The position numbers were made by a program, and so were the translations under genes. This document shows positions 1-8,335 of a DNA stretch of 64,000 nucleotides, one piece after another (the first letter of the stretch is position 1; every line of letters starts with the position of its first letter). Source of the stretch: Kitasatospora aureofaciens (GTDB lineage: Bacteria > Actinomycetota > Actinomycetes > Streptomycetales > Streptomycetaceae). The stretch is from assembly GCA_000720845.1 (NCBI GenBank), contig JODU01000019.1, forward strand, positions 62,001 through 126,000, read 5' to 3'. The notes under the pieces were generated by a model. It worked only from the letters and a program-made list of their open reading frames with translations. It was not told the origin of the DNA and made no database searches.

Positions 1-1
1 C

Positions 2-1867
2 CTGCTCTGGTTCCCGACCGGTGGTGGCAAGACCGAGGCCTACCTCGGCCTGATCGCCCTGACGTCCTTCCTGCGCCGCATCCGCAAGGGCGCGAACGGC
101 GGCGGTGTCACCGTCCTCATGCGCTACACACTGCGGCTGCTCACTCTGCAGCAGTTCGAACGTGCGGCGATCCTGCTCTGCGCCATGGAACACATGAGGC
201 GCCACACGCCCGAGTTGGGCGACGAGCCGTTCTCCGTCGGCATGTGGGTGGGACGCTCGGCCACCCCCAACACGCTGGCCGAGGCCGCCGCCAGGCTCGA
301 CGAGCTGCGCGCCGACCTCGACAAGCGTCTCGCCACCGAGAACCCCGTCCAGTTGCACGCCTGCCCCTGGTGCGGGACCCGGCTCGACGCCCGGGACTAC
401 GAGGTCGACGAGGACGCCAAGCGGATGTTCATCCGCTGCCCCGGCATGGACTGCGACTTCACCGGTGGTCTTCCCGTCCACCTGATCGACGAGGCGGTGT
501 ACGACGCGCGTCCGACGTTGGTGATCGCCACCGTCGACAAGTTCGCCTCGATGCCGTGGCGTCCGGCGACCTCCGCGCTGTTCAACCGGGACGACCCGAC
601 CGACGGCACACCACCTCCGGAACTGATCGTCCAGGACGAGCTGCACTTGATCTCCGGCCCCCTGGGCACTCTCACCGGCCTCTACGAGACCGCCGTCGAC
701 GCACTGGCCGACCGGCCCAAGGTGATCGCCTCCACGGCGACCATCCGTCGCGCCGCCGACCAGGGCCGGCATCTCTTCGCCCGAGAAGTGCGGCAGTTCC
801 CGCCCGCCGGCCTGGACTCGCGCGACTCGTGGTTCGCCGTGGAGACGCCGCGCGAGGAGAAGGCGAGCCGCCGCTACGTCGGTCTCCTGGCTCCCGGCAC
901 CAGTCAGTCCACGCTGTTGATCCGTACGTACGCCACGTTGCTGCACCGGGCCATGCACGCGGACACCGACGACAAGGTGCGTGACGCGTACTGGAGTCTC
1001 GTCGGCTACTTCAACAGCCTGCGGCTGCTCTCGGCGGCCGAGCTCCAGGTCCACGACGACGTGGTGGCCTATCTCGAGCTGCTCGCCGACCGCGAAGGCG
1101 TGGCAGTGCGCTCGGTGGCCAACTACTCGGAGCTGACCAGCCGGATCGACGCCAGCGAGATTCCCACGCGCCTCAAGGGCATCGAGAAGAGGCTCCCGGA
1201 CGAGGACACCGTGGACGTCCTGCTGGCCACGAACATGATCGCGGTGGGCGTGGACGTGGACCGGCTCGGGTTGATGGCCGTGATGGGCCAACCGCAGACG
1301 ACCGCCGAGTACATCCAGGCCACGAGCCGCGTCGGCCGCGCGCATCCCGGCCTGGTCGCCGTCATGCTCAACTCGTCGCGAGCCCGCGACCGCTCGCACT
1401 ACGAGAACTTCCAGCACTACCACTCGGCACTCTACCGAGAGGTCGAGTCCACCTCCGTGACCCCGTTCTCCGCCCGTGCACGTGAACGAGGACTGCACGC
1501 GGTGATCGTCGCTCTCGCCCGCATCCTGATCCCGGCCGCTCGCCCGAACGACGGCGCCGGTCAGGTCGTGTCGTACGAGCACACCCTTCGGAACGACATC
1601 AGGAACCTCCTCGTGGACCGCGTCCGCGCGGTCACTCCCTCGGAGGCCGAGGCCGTGGAGCAGGACTTCGACGAGTTCGTCGAATGGTGGTGCCAGGAGG
1701 CCGACGTTCACGGCGGGTTGCTCTTCGAACCGAAGCGGGGAAGTCGCGCCCCTTCGATCCTGAAGTCGTACGACGACGAGTCCGAGGACCGCGAGGCGTG
1801 GCGCACCCTGTGGAGCCTGCGCGACGTCGACGCCGAGTCCGCCCTGTTCATGGAGGGAAACCGATGA
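2..1867 (+). CDS. drmA: DISARM-type helicase DrmA, 5' end outside window
   Basis: Superfamily-2 helicase, seen as 621 C-terminal residues; the open frame enters from the left edge at base 2. Visible motifs: Walker A PTGGGKTEAY (residues 5-14), a zinc-ribbon insertion with Cys pairs at about 121/124 and 146/151, a DELH box (212-215), STAT motif III (244-247), and near the C-terminus ATNMIAVGVDVDR and QATSRVGRA (motifs V/VI). A zinc-finger helicase followed by a DUF1998 gene is the core pair of the DISARM anti-phage system. The stop overlaps the drmB start (ATGA), so the two are translationally coupled. The methyltransferase and other partners, if present, lie upstream out of view. A standalone helicase/DUF1998 pair is the alternative. 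Confidence 0.85.
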   Translation: MLWFPTGGGKTEAYLGLIALTSFLRRIRKGANGGGVTVLMRYTLRLLTLQQFERAAILLCAMEHMRRHTPELGDEPFSVGMWVGRSATPNTLAEAAARLDELRADLDKRLATENPVQLHACPWCGTRLDARDYEVDEDAKRMFIRCPGMDCDFTGGLPVHLIDEAVYDARPTLVIATVDKFASMPWRPATSALFNRDDPTDGTPPPELIVQDELHLISGPLGTLTGLYETAVDALADRPKVIASTATIRRAADQGRHLFAREVRQFPPAGLDSRDSWFAVETPREEKASRRYVGLLAPGTSQSTLLIRTYATLLHRAMHADTDDKVRDAYWSLVGYFNSLRLLSAAELQVHDDVVAYLELLADREGVAVRSVANYSELTSRIDASEIPTRLKGIEKRLPDEDTVDVLLATNMIAVGVDVDRLGLMAVMGQPQTTAEYIQATSRVGRAHPGLVAVMLNSSRARDRSHYENFQHYHSALYREVESTSVTPFSARARERGLHAVIVALARILIPAARPNDGAGQVVSYEHTLRNDIRNLLVDRVRAVTPSEAEAVEQDFDEFVEWWCQEADVHGGLLFEPKRGSRAPSILKSYDDESEDREAWRTLWSLRDVDAESALFMEGNR

Positions 1868-3732
1868 CCCCGCCCCCCAGCCGCCGCCGTCGGACCGCCG
1901 CGAACGGCACCGCCCCGGCCCACAACCTTCCCCGTCGCGGCACGGTCCGTCGGGCCCAGGTGATCAACACGTACGGCGTCGGGTCGCTCATCGCCGTCGA
2001 CCACGAGTCCTTCGTCGTCTCGGGTCTGGACGAGGCCGACCACAGCTGGCGCAGGGACGAGTCGCCCGTCGTCCACGAGCGGCGGCTGGCCCGGCTGCTC
2101 GACGTCGACCACTTCCGGCTGCCGCCGGCGTCCGACGACACCAGCAAGGACGGCCTTCGGGTCCGTCGCTTCCCCTTGATGCACTCCTGTCCCGAGTGCA
2201 ACGACCTGCAACCGCACCGCGACTTCTCTCCACCGGCCGGACGAAGTGTCTGCGGCACGTGCGAGGTGGACCTCGTTCCCTCCCGCTTCGTCGTCGCCTG
2301 CGAGGCCGGGCACCTCGACGAGTTCCCCTACTGGCAGTGGGTGCACCGCTCGCCCGACCGTGATTCCACGAGGCTCGGGAAGTGCGGCGGCAAGCTGAGG
2401 ATGCGCACCACCGGACGCACCTCCTCGCTCCGCTCCATCGTCATCTCCTGCACCTGCGGCCAGGTGCCCGAGGTCTCGATGGAGGGTTCGTTCCGCAGGA
2501 ACGCGCTGAAGGACCTGCGCCTCACCTGTCGAGGTGCCCGCCCCTGGCTCGGCACCTCCGCCACGGACCCCGCGGGGTGCGGGCTTCCCCTGCGCACCTT
2601 GCAACGCGGTTCCTCGTCGGTGTGGCAGCCGGTACTGAAGTCGGCGCTTTCCATTCCCCCGTGGAGCAGTGGCCGTGCGGATCCGCTCGCGGGACACTGG
2701 GCCGCACTGCGCCAGTACGACGACCGCGAGCACATCCGGATCTACCTTCAAGGCGCGTTCCACGGCGAATGCCCAATCCCGTTGGACGAAGTCATGGCTC
2801 TGCTCGACGCGGAACGCGAGGAGGATCCGGCGGACGACAAGGCTCCCAGCTTCGATCACCGCTACCGTGCCCTCCGCAACAAGGAGTACGAGCGCCTGCG
2901 TTCGGGCAACGACGAGAGCGAGCAGTCCCGTGATGAGCAGTTCGTCTGCGAGACGCCGCTCGGTGATCCGGGCGTGCTCCAGCCACTCGGGATCACCGGA
3001 CCCATGTTGGTGAAGAAGCTTCGCGAGGTGCGGGCCCTGAAGGCGTTCACCCGCCTCGTCGACGCGGAGTCGACGACCGACGTGAAGGAGATGCCGCTCT
3101 CCGCGAAGCCCTTGCGCTGGCTGCCTGCCATGGAGGTCCAGGGCGAAGGGGTCTTCCTGCGCCTGGACGAGAGCCGCCTGGACGCCTGGGAGAAGGCACC
3201 GGCCGTGGCGGCCCGGGTCGAGCGCATGCGTTCCGCTCACCAGCGGGTGCTCGAACAGCGGGCCGACGACCCGAGCCTGGCCGTGTCGTCCCCGGCCTCA
3301 CCTCGCATGGTGCTGTTGCACACCTTGGCCCACGTCCTCATCAACGAGTGGAGCTTGGAGGCGGGCTACCCCTCCGCCTCCCTGCGCGAGCGCCTGTACG
3401 CCGCTGACGACATGGCCGGAGTCCTGATCTACACGGCGACGAGCGACTCGGCGGGCAGCCTCGGCGGCCTCGTCGTCCAAGGCGAACCGGAACTCCTCGA
3501 CCTTACGGTGCGATCGGCGATCCGCCGTGCCGAGTGGTGCTCCTCCGACCCGCTCTGCATGGAGGCCGAGGCATCCGGCTCGACCGGGACGAATCTCGCC
3601 GCCTGTCACGCCTGCGTGATGCTCCCGGAGACGAGCTGCGAGCACAACAACATCCTGTTGGACCGTGCACTGCTGGTGGGTACGCCGGAGGAACCCGCTC
3701 TGGGGTTCTTCACGGCCTTGTCCGAAGGCTGA
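1864..3732 (+). CDS. drmB: DUF1998 protein DrmB (DISARM core)
   Basis: Protein of 622 residues starting at the ATG that overlaps the drmA stop. The N-terminal part has a Cys4 cluster (C109, C112, C130, C133) followed by CEAGHLDEFPYWQW, a segment I associate with DrmB proteins. The C-terminal DUF1998 region contains HTLAHVLINEWSLEAGYP and a second Cys cluster (C559, C565, C581, C584, C592). In DISARM, DrmA and DrmB form a DNA-translocating complex (family knowledge). An in-frame ATG 180 bases upstream lies deep inside drmA and is not used here. The next gene converges 16 bases after the stop, so no drmC phospholipase-D gene follows directly. Confidence 0.85.
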   Translation: MTPPPSRRRRTAANGTAPAHNLPRRGTVRRAQVINTYGVGSLIAVDHESFVVSGLDEADHSWRRDESPVVHERRLARLLDVDHFRLPPASDDTSKDGLRVRRFPLMHSCPECNDLQPHRDFSPPAGRSVCGTCEVDLVPSRFVVACEAGHLDEFPYWQWVHRSPDRDSTRLGKCGGKLRMRTTGRTSSLRSIVISCTCGQVPEVSMEGSFRRNALKDLRLTCRGARPWLGTSATDPAGCGLPLRTLQRGSSSVWQPVLKSALSIPPWSSGRADPLAGHWAALRQYDDREHIRIYLQGAFHGECPIPLDEVMALLDAEREEDPADDKAPSFDHRYRALRNKEYERLRSGNDESEQSRDEQFVCETPLGDPGVLQPLGITGPMLVKKLREVRALKAFTRLVDAESTTDVKEMPLSAKPLRWLPAMEVQGEGVFLRLDESRLDAWEKAPAVAARVERMRSAHQRVLEQRADDPSLAVSSPASPRMVLLHTLAHVLINEWSLEAGYPSASLRERLYAADDMAGVLIYTATSDSAGSLGGLVVQGEPELLDLTVRSAIRRAEWCSSDPLCMEAEASGSTGTNLAACHACVMLPETSCEHNNILLDRALLVGTPEEPALGFFTALSEG

Positions 3733-3748
3733 CCTCCGCGGACCCGGC

Positions 3749-4387
3749 TCACCAGCCCGCTCGGAAGACCTCGGCCTCGAACCGTGTCTGGGCCCGGTCC
3801 AGCACGTCGTCCGCGTCGCGGCCGTGCGCGCTGAGCCAGTGGAGGAGGTCGGTGATCACCGAGATCGCCGCCTCCTCCCCCGCGGTGATGCCGAGCCTGC
3901 CGGACCGTGGTCCGTGCTTGGCCCCATGGGCACGGTAAAGACCGATCATCGTCTCGACCCGGGTCATCCTGAGACAGCCGTCATGACCGCTCACCGGCGG
4001 CATCCCCGTGGCGAGCTCGCACCAGGTGACCTTCCGGTCCGCATCGAGCTGGACGCCCCACCGCTCCGTGACCGCCCCGACGAGCGCCATTCCGCGGCCT
4101 CCTTCCGACTCGACGTCCGCGGCCACGAGCGTGGGCAGGGCGCGGGTGTCGGGGTCGTGGACCTCGATGCGCAGGGAGGTGCCGCTCAGCCGGATCGCCA
4201 GCGTCGTCGGAGTACCAGCGCCCACGTGAGTGATGACATTGGCCACGAGTTCGCTCACGCAGAGCTGCACCTCGTCCACGAGGCCCCGCAACCCCCATGC
4301 GCCGAGACACGCCCGCACGTTGCGTCGTAGCACCGCCACCTCCGCATCGAGAGCCGCGAATTCCACAACCCACGACGGCTGCGTCAT
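3749..4387 (-). CDS. ATP-binding protein, RsbW/anti-sigma-like (whiJ-type locus)
   Basis: GHKL-type ATPase of 212 residues, starting at MTQPSWVV. The frame is open for another 113 codons upstream, but that part is low-quality sequence and reads into the divergent intergenic region. ELVANVITH (46-54) is the N box; HDPDTR and GGRGMALV (96-103) correspond to the G1 and G2 boxes, with G1 degenerate. Such proteins bind ATP and act as serine kinases/anti-sigma factors or as orphan partners of WhiJ-like regulators. It is divergent from an XRE/DUF5753 gene with a DUF397 gene behind, the usual three-gene whiJ/abaA-type arrangement in Streptomyces. Its target cannot be read from sequence. Confidence 0.85.
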   Translation of the reverse strand: MTQPSWVVEFAALDAEVAVLRRNVRACLGAWGLRGLVDEVQLCVSELVANVITHVGAGTPTTLAIRLSGTSLRIEVHDPDTRALPTLVAADVESEGGRGMALVGAVTERWGVQLDADRKVTWCELATGMPPVSGHDGCLRMTRVETMIGLYRAHGAKHGPRSGRLGITAGEEAAISVITDLLHWLSAHGRDADDVLDRAQTRFEAEVFRAGW

Positions 4388-4601
4388 GCATGCAGTTGGG
4401 ATCACTTCCGACCTTCCACATTCGTGGGTCCGCGCAGACGCCAGTGCGTCGTACCGGTCCCGCACCGGTCGTCCTGCTCGCCAGCATGGCCGGCGCGTAT
4501 CCCGTCGTGCAATGTGCACAGAGAGAATCCCACCTTCGGGTGATTGGCGGCCGGAGCTCTTGGCACGGAGACTGAACGCCGTTCGGACGAAGGGGGCCCA
4601 G

Positions 4602-5450
4602 ATGGCCGGATCACCGACGGCACGCCGTCGTCGCCTCTCCATCGAGTTGAAAAAGCTGCGGGAGAAGAACTCACTGACCTGCGCCCAGGTGGGAACCGCG
4701 TTGGACTGGAGCGGTTCCAAGGTCAATCGGATGGAAACGGGCAGCGGACGCGTCCAGCCGTCCGACGTCGAAGCGCTGTGTCGCTTCTACGAGACCACCG
4801 ACGAACTGCGGGAGTTCCTCAAGTCGCTGGCCCGGCAGGCGAAGACGCGTGGCTGGTGGCAGGTCCACGGTTCGGGAGTACCCGAGTGGTTCTCCATCTA
4901 CATCGGCCTCGAACAGGACGCGTCCACACTCCGCCAGTACCAGTGCGAAGTCCTTCCCGGGCTCCTGCAGACGGAGCCCTACGTCCGTGAACTCCACACG
5001 TGTGGCTCCTACATGTCACCCGAGGACATGGACCGCGCCGTACGGGTGAGACTGGAACGCCAGGCGATGCTCGACGGAGCCGGGGCCCCGGACTGCTGGT
5101 TCATCGTGAGCGAGGGAGCCCTACGAAGAGTCATCGGTGACCGAGCGTTGATGCGAACCCAACTGGAACACGTGCTGGAGGCCATGGAGAAGCCGAGCGT
5201 GACCCTTCAGGTGCTCCCCTTCGACGCCGGCACCTGCCCCACGACGGGACCGTTCACCATGCTGGGATTCCCCGATCCCGAGGACCCCGACGTCGTGTAT
5301 CGCGACGGCATCACCGATGCGATGTACTTGGAGGGCGAACCTCATGTCCGGGAGTACACCCGGGCGTTCGACGAGCTGCGAGCCTCGGCCCTGAGCCCGC
5401 GGCGGACCGTACAGCTGATCAACAGCGTCGTGAAGGAACACACACGGTGA
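4602..5450 (+). CDS. XRE-family regulator with DUF5753 (WhiJ-like)
   Basis: Protein of 282 residues beginning MAGSPTARRR at an ATG preceded by AAGGGGG at good spacing; longer in-frame starts upstream run through the divergent promoter region and were rejected. Residues about 14-70 are a helix-turn-helix of the XRE type (LREKNSLTCAQVGTALDWSG, SKVNRMETG). The remainder is the DUF5753 ligand-binding-like domain (QYQCEVLPGLLQTEPYVREL, LQVLPFDAG). These proteins are paralogues of WhiJ, a developmental repressor in Streptomyces. Its last codons overlap the GTG start of the DUF397 gene, so the two are co-translated. Confidence 0.9.
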   Translation: MAGSPTARRRRLSIELKKLREKNSLTCAQVGTALDWSGSKVNRMETGSGRVQPSDVEALCRFYETTDELREFLKSLARQAKTRGWWQVHGSGVPEWFSIYIGLEQDASTLRQYQCEVLPGLLQTEPYVRELHTCGSYMSPEDMDRAVRVRLERQAMLDGAGAPDCWFIVSEGALRRVIGDRALMRTQLEHVLEAMEKPSVTLQVLPFDAGTCPTTGPFTMLGFPDPEDPDVVYRDGITDAMYLEGEPHVREYTRAFDELRASALSPRRTVQLINSVVKEHTR

Positions 5451-5665
5451 ACAAAGTCCTCGACGACTCCGAGCTTCCCAGCTCGTGGGTCAAGTCCTCC
5501 TACAGCAACGGCGCGGGTGGCGAGTGCGTCGAGTGCGCCCGCGTCGGCGACCGGGTCTTCGTACGCGACACCAAGGTCGGTGATGCCCTGGTGACGTGGA
5601 CGGGGACCCGGGCGTGGCTCGCCTTCACCCGAGCGACGGGCCAGGGGTGGCCGACGACTCGATGA
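5447..5665 (+). CDS. DUF397 domain protein
   Basis: Small protein of 72 residues with a GTG start overlapping the stop of the preceding regulator. It carries the DUF397 pattern SSWVKSSYSNGAGGECVE followed by VFVRDTK and a C-terminal WLAFT. DUF397 proteins accompany WhiJ-like regulators throughout Streptomyces and are thought to modulate or antagonise them; the mechanism is not visible in sequence. Confidence 0.9.
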   Translation: MNKVLDDSELPSSWVKSSYSNGAGGECVECARVGDRVFVRDTKVGDALVTWTGTRAWLAFTRATGQGWPTTR

Positions 5666-5991
5666 GAGGGGAAACCGAACAGAGTCCGCGAGGGTGGCGT
5701 ACATGTACACACCGGCGCCTCCGCCTCCTACGGTTGCGATCACCTCTGTGACCCCGGACGACGGAATTCCCTAGTGGCCCTGCGTCCACCTGCCGCCGGC
5801 CCTTCGGGGAACTTCGGGTCCGGTCGCCGTCGCTCTCCCGCCCCTCTTCGCCGCCGTCGACCACTTCCAGGTCGACACGTCCCTGGGAACGGCCGGCCGT
5901 CCGGCACGGTGGAGCGCCCATCTCGTCGTCGACGCTCCCCTCGCTCGTCCTGCGCATGTGGTCGCACGCGGATGGCGGGGCGGCCGGGGCA

Positions 5992-6022
5992 GGGGCCGGG
6001 GCCGGGGCCGGGGCCGGGGCCG
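5992..6022 (+). repeat. GGGGCC hexanucleotide tandem run (five copies)
   Basis: Five head-to-tail GGGGCC units, giving a dense G-tract capable in principle of forming a G-quadruplex on the + strand. It is intergenic, about 120 bases beyond the 3' end of the secreted-protein gene. Confidence 0.9.
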
Positions 6023-6099
6023 AACACCCTGAGGACGGACGGCGACGGACAACGGCTGCTGCACTCAGGCCCCCTCCGCTGCCCGCGGGCTGAACGGCC

Positions 6100-6123
6100 G
6101 GGCAGCCCCGTGGGGGGCCGCCC
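6100..6123 (-). terminator. Hairpin after secreted-protein gene
   Basis: A GGGCAGCCCC arm pairs with GGGGGCCGCCC around a 4-base loop (10-bp stem, one mismatch). It lies 16 bases past the stop of the leftward gene. It has no clear T tract, as is common in Streptomyces. Confidence 0.5.
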
Positions 6124-6138
6124 GCAGGACGTGGGCCG

Positions 6139-7473
6139 TCAGACGCCGGTCAGGGCGAACGTGCCCGTGCCGTCCTGTCTGCCGGTGGAGTACTGGCGTA
6201 TGAACTCACCGTCGGCGTACCGGTCGTAGCCCATCATGGAACCGGTGTACTTGTTCTGCACACCGATCTTCGAGCTGCCGGGTACGTCGCGGTAGATGTA
6301 GAACCGCTGGAGGTCGTCCTCCGCGCAGGAGGCCGTCATCAGGACCGCTCGGTCGGTGGCCGCGTTCTCCGGGGCGATGGTCGCGCATCCGCCGTTGCCC
6401 CAGTTCCACAGGGACGCTTCGAGGACCCCGTCCTGCTCCGTCACGTCGCACAGGCGCCAGTTGTCCAGGTGGGCGCTGAAGATCGTCGAGGGCCGCAGCC
6501 GGACACCGTCGTCCGCCAGGAGTGGCGCGCCCCAGGACAGGGGCTTGCCGGGTACGGCGATCTTGTAGGCCTCGGCCGAGCAGTCTAGGGCGGCGCTCGC
6601 ACCGGGCCCGGTGGCCCTGGGCTGTACGGCGACGGAGGTGCCGCCTGTGGGAGCCGCGCCCGGAGCGGGGCGCTCCTGCTCCTGCCGCGCCGCCGGCGCC
6701 ACCGCACCCGCCGGGTGGTCCGCTGTCGCGGTCGCGGAGCCGCAGTCCAGGAGAGCCTGCGCCTTGGCCATGATGCTGTCGGCGGGCACGCTGTCCTGGC
6801 AGCGCACGGCGCCTTCCTCAAGGGTGGTGAAGGTGGTGAAGCTGCCGTTGCCGGGCCCTTCGGTCCACGCCAGCGACCAGCTTCCGTCGTCCTGTTGGGC
6901 GCGGTTGCAGTTGAGGCTTCCGTAGGTGCCGGTGACCTTCTTGGTGCCCTTGTAGAAGCCGTAGTAGCCCGGCTGGGTCAGGTTCCAGGTGACCGAGTTC
7001 GACTCCTTGCTGGTGGAGGTGTACTCGAGCTTCACGTCCAGACCGACGGTCGCCTTGACGTTGCTGAGCGCCTCGACCGCGAAACTGGTCTCGATCGTGT
7101 CGTTGAGGCCGACGGAGACCGCGATGACCGTCGTGGTGTCGGTGCTGACGGTCTGCTGACCGGTGGTGCCCTCGGTGACGTACCAGCCCTTGAAGTGAGT
7201 GATCGTCGGCGACACTTCGGTGGTCTTGATGTACGGGTGGCGGGTGCCGAGGTCGGCCCCCGTACAGCTGTCGCCGGGCCGGGGCGCCGCGGTGTCGGTG
7301 GGCGCCGTGCTGTCGGTGGGTGCCGCGGTGTCGGTGGGTGCCGCGGTGTCGGTGGGTGCCGCGGCGGCCGGTGAGGCGGCAAGGCTCGTGGCGGTGACCG
7401 CCCACGCGGCCGCCGCGGCCGTCACTGCCACGAGCGATCTGGCGACGCGGCCGACGGGTCCTGTGGAACGCAT
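6139..7473 (-). CDS. Secreted protein with PTD repeats, unknown function
   Basis: Protein of 444 residues starting at MRSTGPVGR; the frame stays open upstream but this ATG precedes an obvious signal peptide (hydrophobic Ala/Val core, cleavage near residue 38 after ASPAAA). A low-complexity linker APTDTAAPTDTAAPTDS follows. Residues about 70-220 are rich in Ser/Thr alternation (VSTDTTTVIAVSVGLNDT, LEYTSTSKESNSVTWNL), a pattern reminiscent of aerolysin-like beta-pore-forming proteins. The last 150 residues (LRPSTIFSAHLDNWRLCDV, CATIAPEN, QRFYIYRDV) could be a small beta-trefoil-like module. I do not recognise the family; the pore-former idea is only a suggestion. It is divergent from a GNAT gene. 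Confidence 0.7.
   Translation of the reverse strand: MRSTGPVGRVARSLVAVTAAAAAWAVTATSLAASPAAAAPTDTAAPTDTAAPTDSTAPTDTAAPRPGDSCTGADLGTRHPYIKTTEVSPTITHFKGWYVTEGTTGQQTVSTDTTTVIAVSVGLNDTIETSFAVEALSNVKATVGLDVKLEYTSTSKESNSVTWNLTQPGYYGFYKGTKKVTGTYGSLNCNRAQQDDGSWSLAWTEGPGNGSFTTFTTLEEGAVRCQDSVPADSIMAKAQALLDCGSATATADHPAGAVAPAARQEQERPAPGAAPTGGTSVAVQPRATGPGASAALDCSAEAYKIAVPGKPLSWGAPLLADDGVRLRPSTIFSAHLDNWRLCDVTEQDGVLEASLWNWGNGGCATIAPENAATDRAVLMTASCAEDDLQRFYIYRDVPGSSKIGVQNKYTGSMMGYDRYADGEFIRQYSTGRQDGTGTFALTGV
7286..7363 (-). repeat. 18-bp tandem repeat coding for the APTDTA linker
   Basis: About four copies of an 18-base unit (GGTGCCGCGGTGTCGGTG on the + strand), encoding repeated A-P-T-D-T-A just after the signal peptide of the secreted protein. 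Copy number could vary between strains without breaking the frame. Confidence 0.85.
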
Positions 7474-7597
7474 CGTTTCCTGTTCCCCCCTGTGCGTATG
7501 TGTCCGGTCGGGGTGAATGTAACGGCCAACCAGGGTGGTGGCGTGAGACCCGAACTCGCCACGAATGACCACGGAAGGGCCTGTTCCGCACCCCTGT

Positions 7598-7633
7598 CGC
7601 AGGCCGTTGCGCAGGCCGTTGCGCAGGCCGTTG
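7598..7633 (+). repeat. Three perfect 12-bp direct repeats in a divergent promoter region
   Basis: CGCAGGCCGTTG is repeated three times head-to-tail between the secreted-protein gene and the GNAT gene, 57 bases before the GNAT start. The 12-base period is close to one helical turn. It could be an iterated regulator site or simple slippage. Confidence 0.85.
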
Positions 7634-7689
7634 CAGGACCGGGCCGGGGACGGATATTCGCTGTCCCGCCGACCCCACGAGGGCGCAGG

Positions 7690-8301
7690 ATGACGACCAT
7701 GACTCTGGCCACCCCCGCCCTGCACACCGCTCGGCTGCGACTGCGGCCCTTCGCCGAGGCGGACGCGGACTTCCTCTACGCCCTGCACAGCAACGCCCAC
7801 GTGATGCGCTACTGGGACTCCCCGCCGTGGACCGGACGGGCTCGCGCCGAACGCTTCCTCGCGATGTGCCGGACGATGGCGGACGAGGGCACCGGAGTGC
7901 GGGTGGCCGTCGAACGCGCCTCCGACGGGGCCCTCGTCGGGTGGTGCTGCCTGGTCGAGTGGAACCCGGTCTACCGCAGCGCGTCGCTGGGCTACTGCCT
8001 CGACGAGGCGACGTGGGGCCACGGTTACGCGACGGAGGCCGCGCACGCGCTGCTGAAGTGGGCGTTCGGCACGCTGGACCTGAACCGGGTCCAGGCCGAG
8101 GCGGACACGCGCAACGCGGCGTCCGCCCGGGTGCTGGAGAAGCTCGGGTTCGTGCGCGAGGGGACGCTGCGGGAGGACTGCGTCGTCGACGGCGAGGTGT
8201 CCGACTCCTGGGTGTACGGGTTGCTCAGGCGGGAGTGGCGGCCCACGGCCGTACCGGGCTCGGCCTCGGCCCCGGACCCGGCCCCGACCTCGGCCCGCTG
8301 A
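7690..8301 (+). CDS. GNAT-family N-acetyltransferase (RimJ/RimL type)
   Basis: Protein of 203 residues, first ATG at 7690; a second in-frame ATG at 7699 is equally possible. Typical features: N-terminal TARLRLRPFAEADADFLYAL, the acetyl-CoA loop region LGYCLDEATWGHGYATEAA (Q/R-x-x-G-x-G/A equivalent), and RVQAEADTRNAASARVLEKL followed by GFVREG, which is diagnostic of the RimJ/RimL-like acetyltransferase_3 family. It likely acetylates an N-terminal or small-molecule amine; the substrate is unknown. It converges on the broken enoyl-CoA hydratase gene. Confidence 0.9.
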   Translation: MTTMTLATPALHTARLRLRPFAEADADFLYALHSNAHVMRYWDSPPWTGRARAERFLAMCRTMADEGTGVRVAVERASDGALVGWCCLVEWNPVYRSASLGYCLDEATWGHGYATEAAHALLKWAFGTLDLNRVQAEADTRNAASARVLEKLGFVREGTLREDCVVDGEVSDSWVYGLLRREWRPTAVPGSASAPDPAPTSAR

Positions 8302-8335
8302 GTGGGCCTCGCGCCCCCTTCCCGCGGCGGCCTCG

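Larger units (their letters stand above)
5666..6138. other. Intergenic stretch without convincing gene
   Basis: This 473-base gap lies between the DUF397 gene and the 3' end of the secreted-protein gene. Open frames exist on both strands, but all are Pro/Arg/Gly-rich low-complexity translations with no recognisable domain. It holds a run of GGGGCC hexamers and a hairpin that suits termination of the leftward gene; both are listed separately. Confidence 0.6.

Noticed and set aside
1684..1863. Upstream extension of drmB (60 extra codons)
   Set aside because: It lies wholly inside drmA in another frame, and the ATGA overlap gives a far more typical start.
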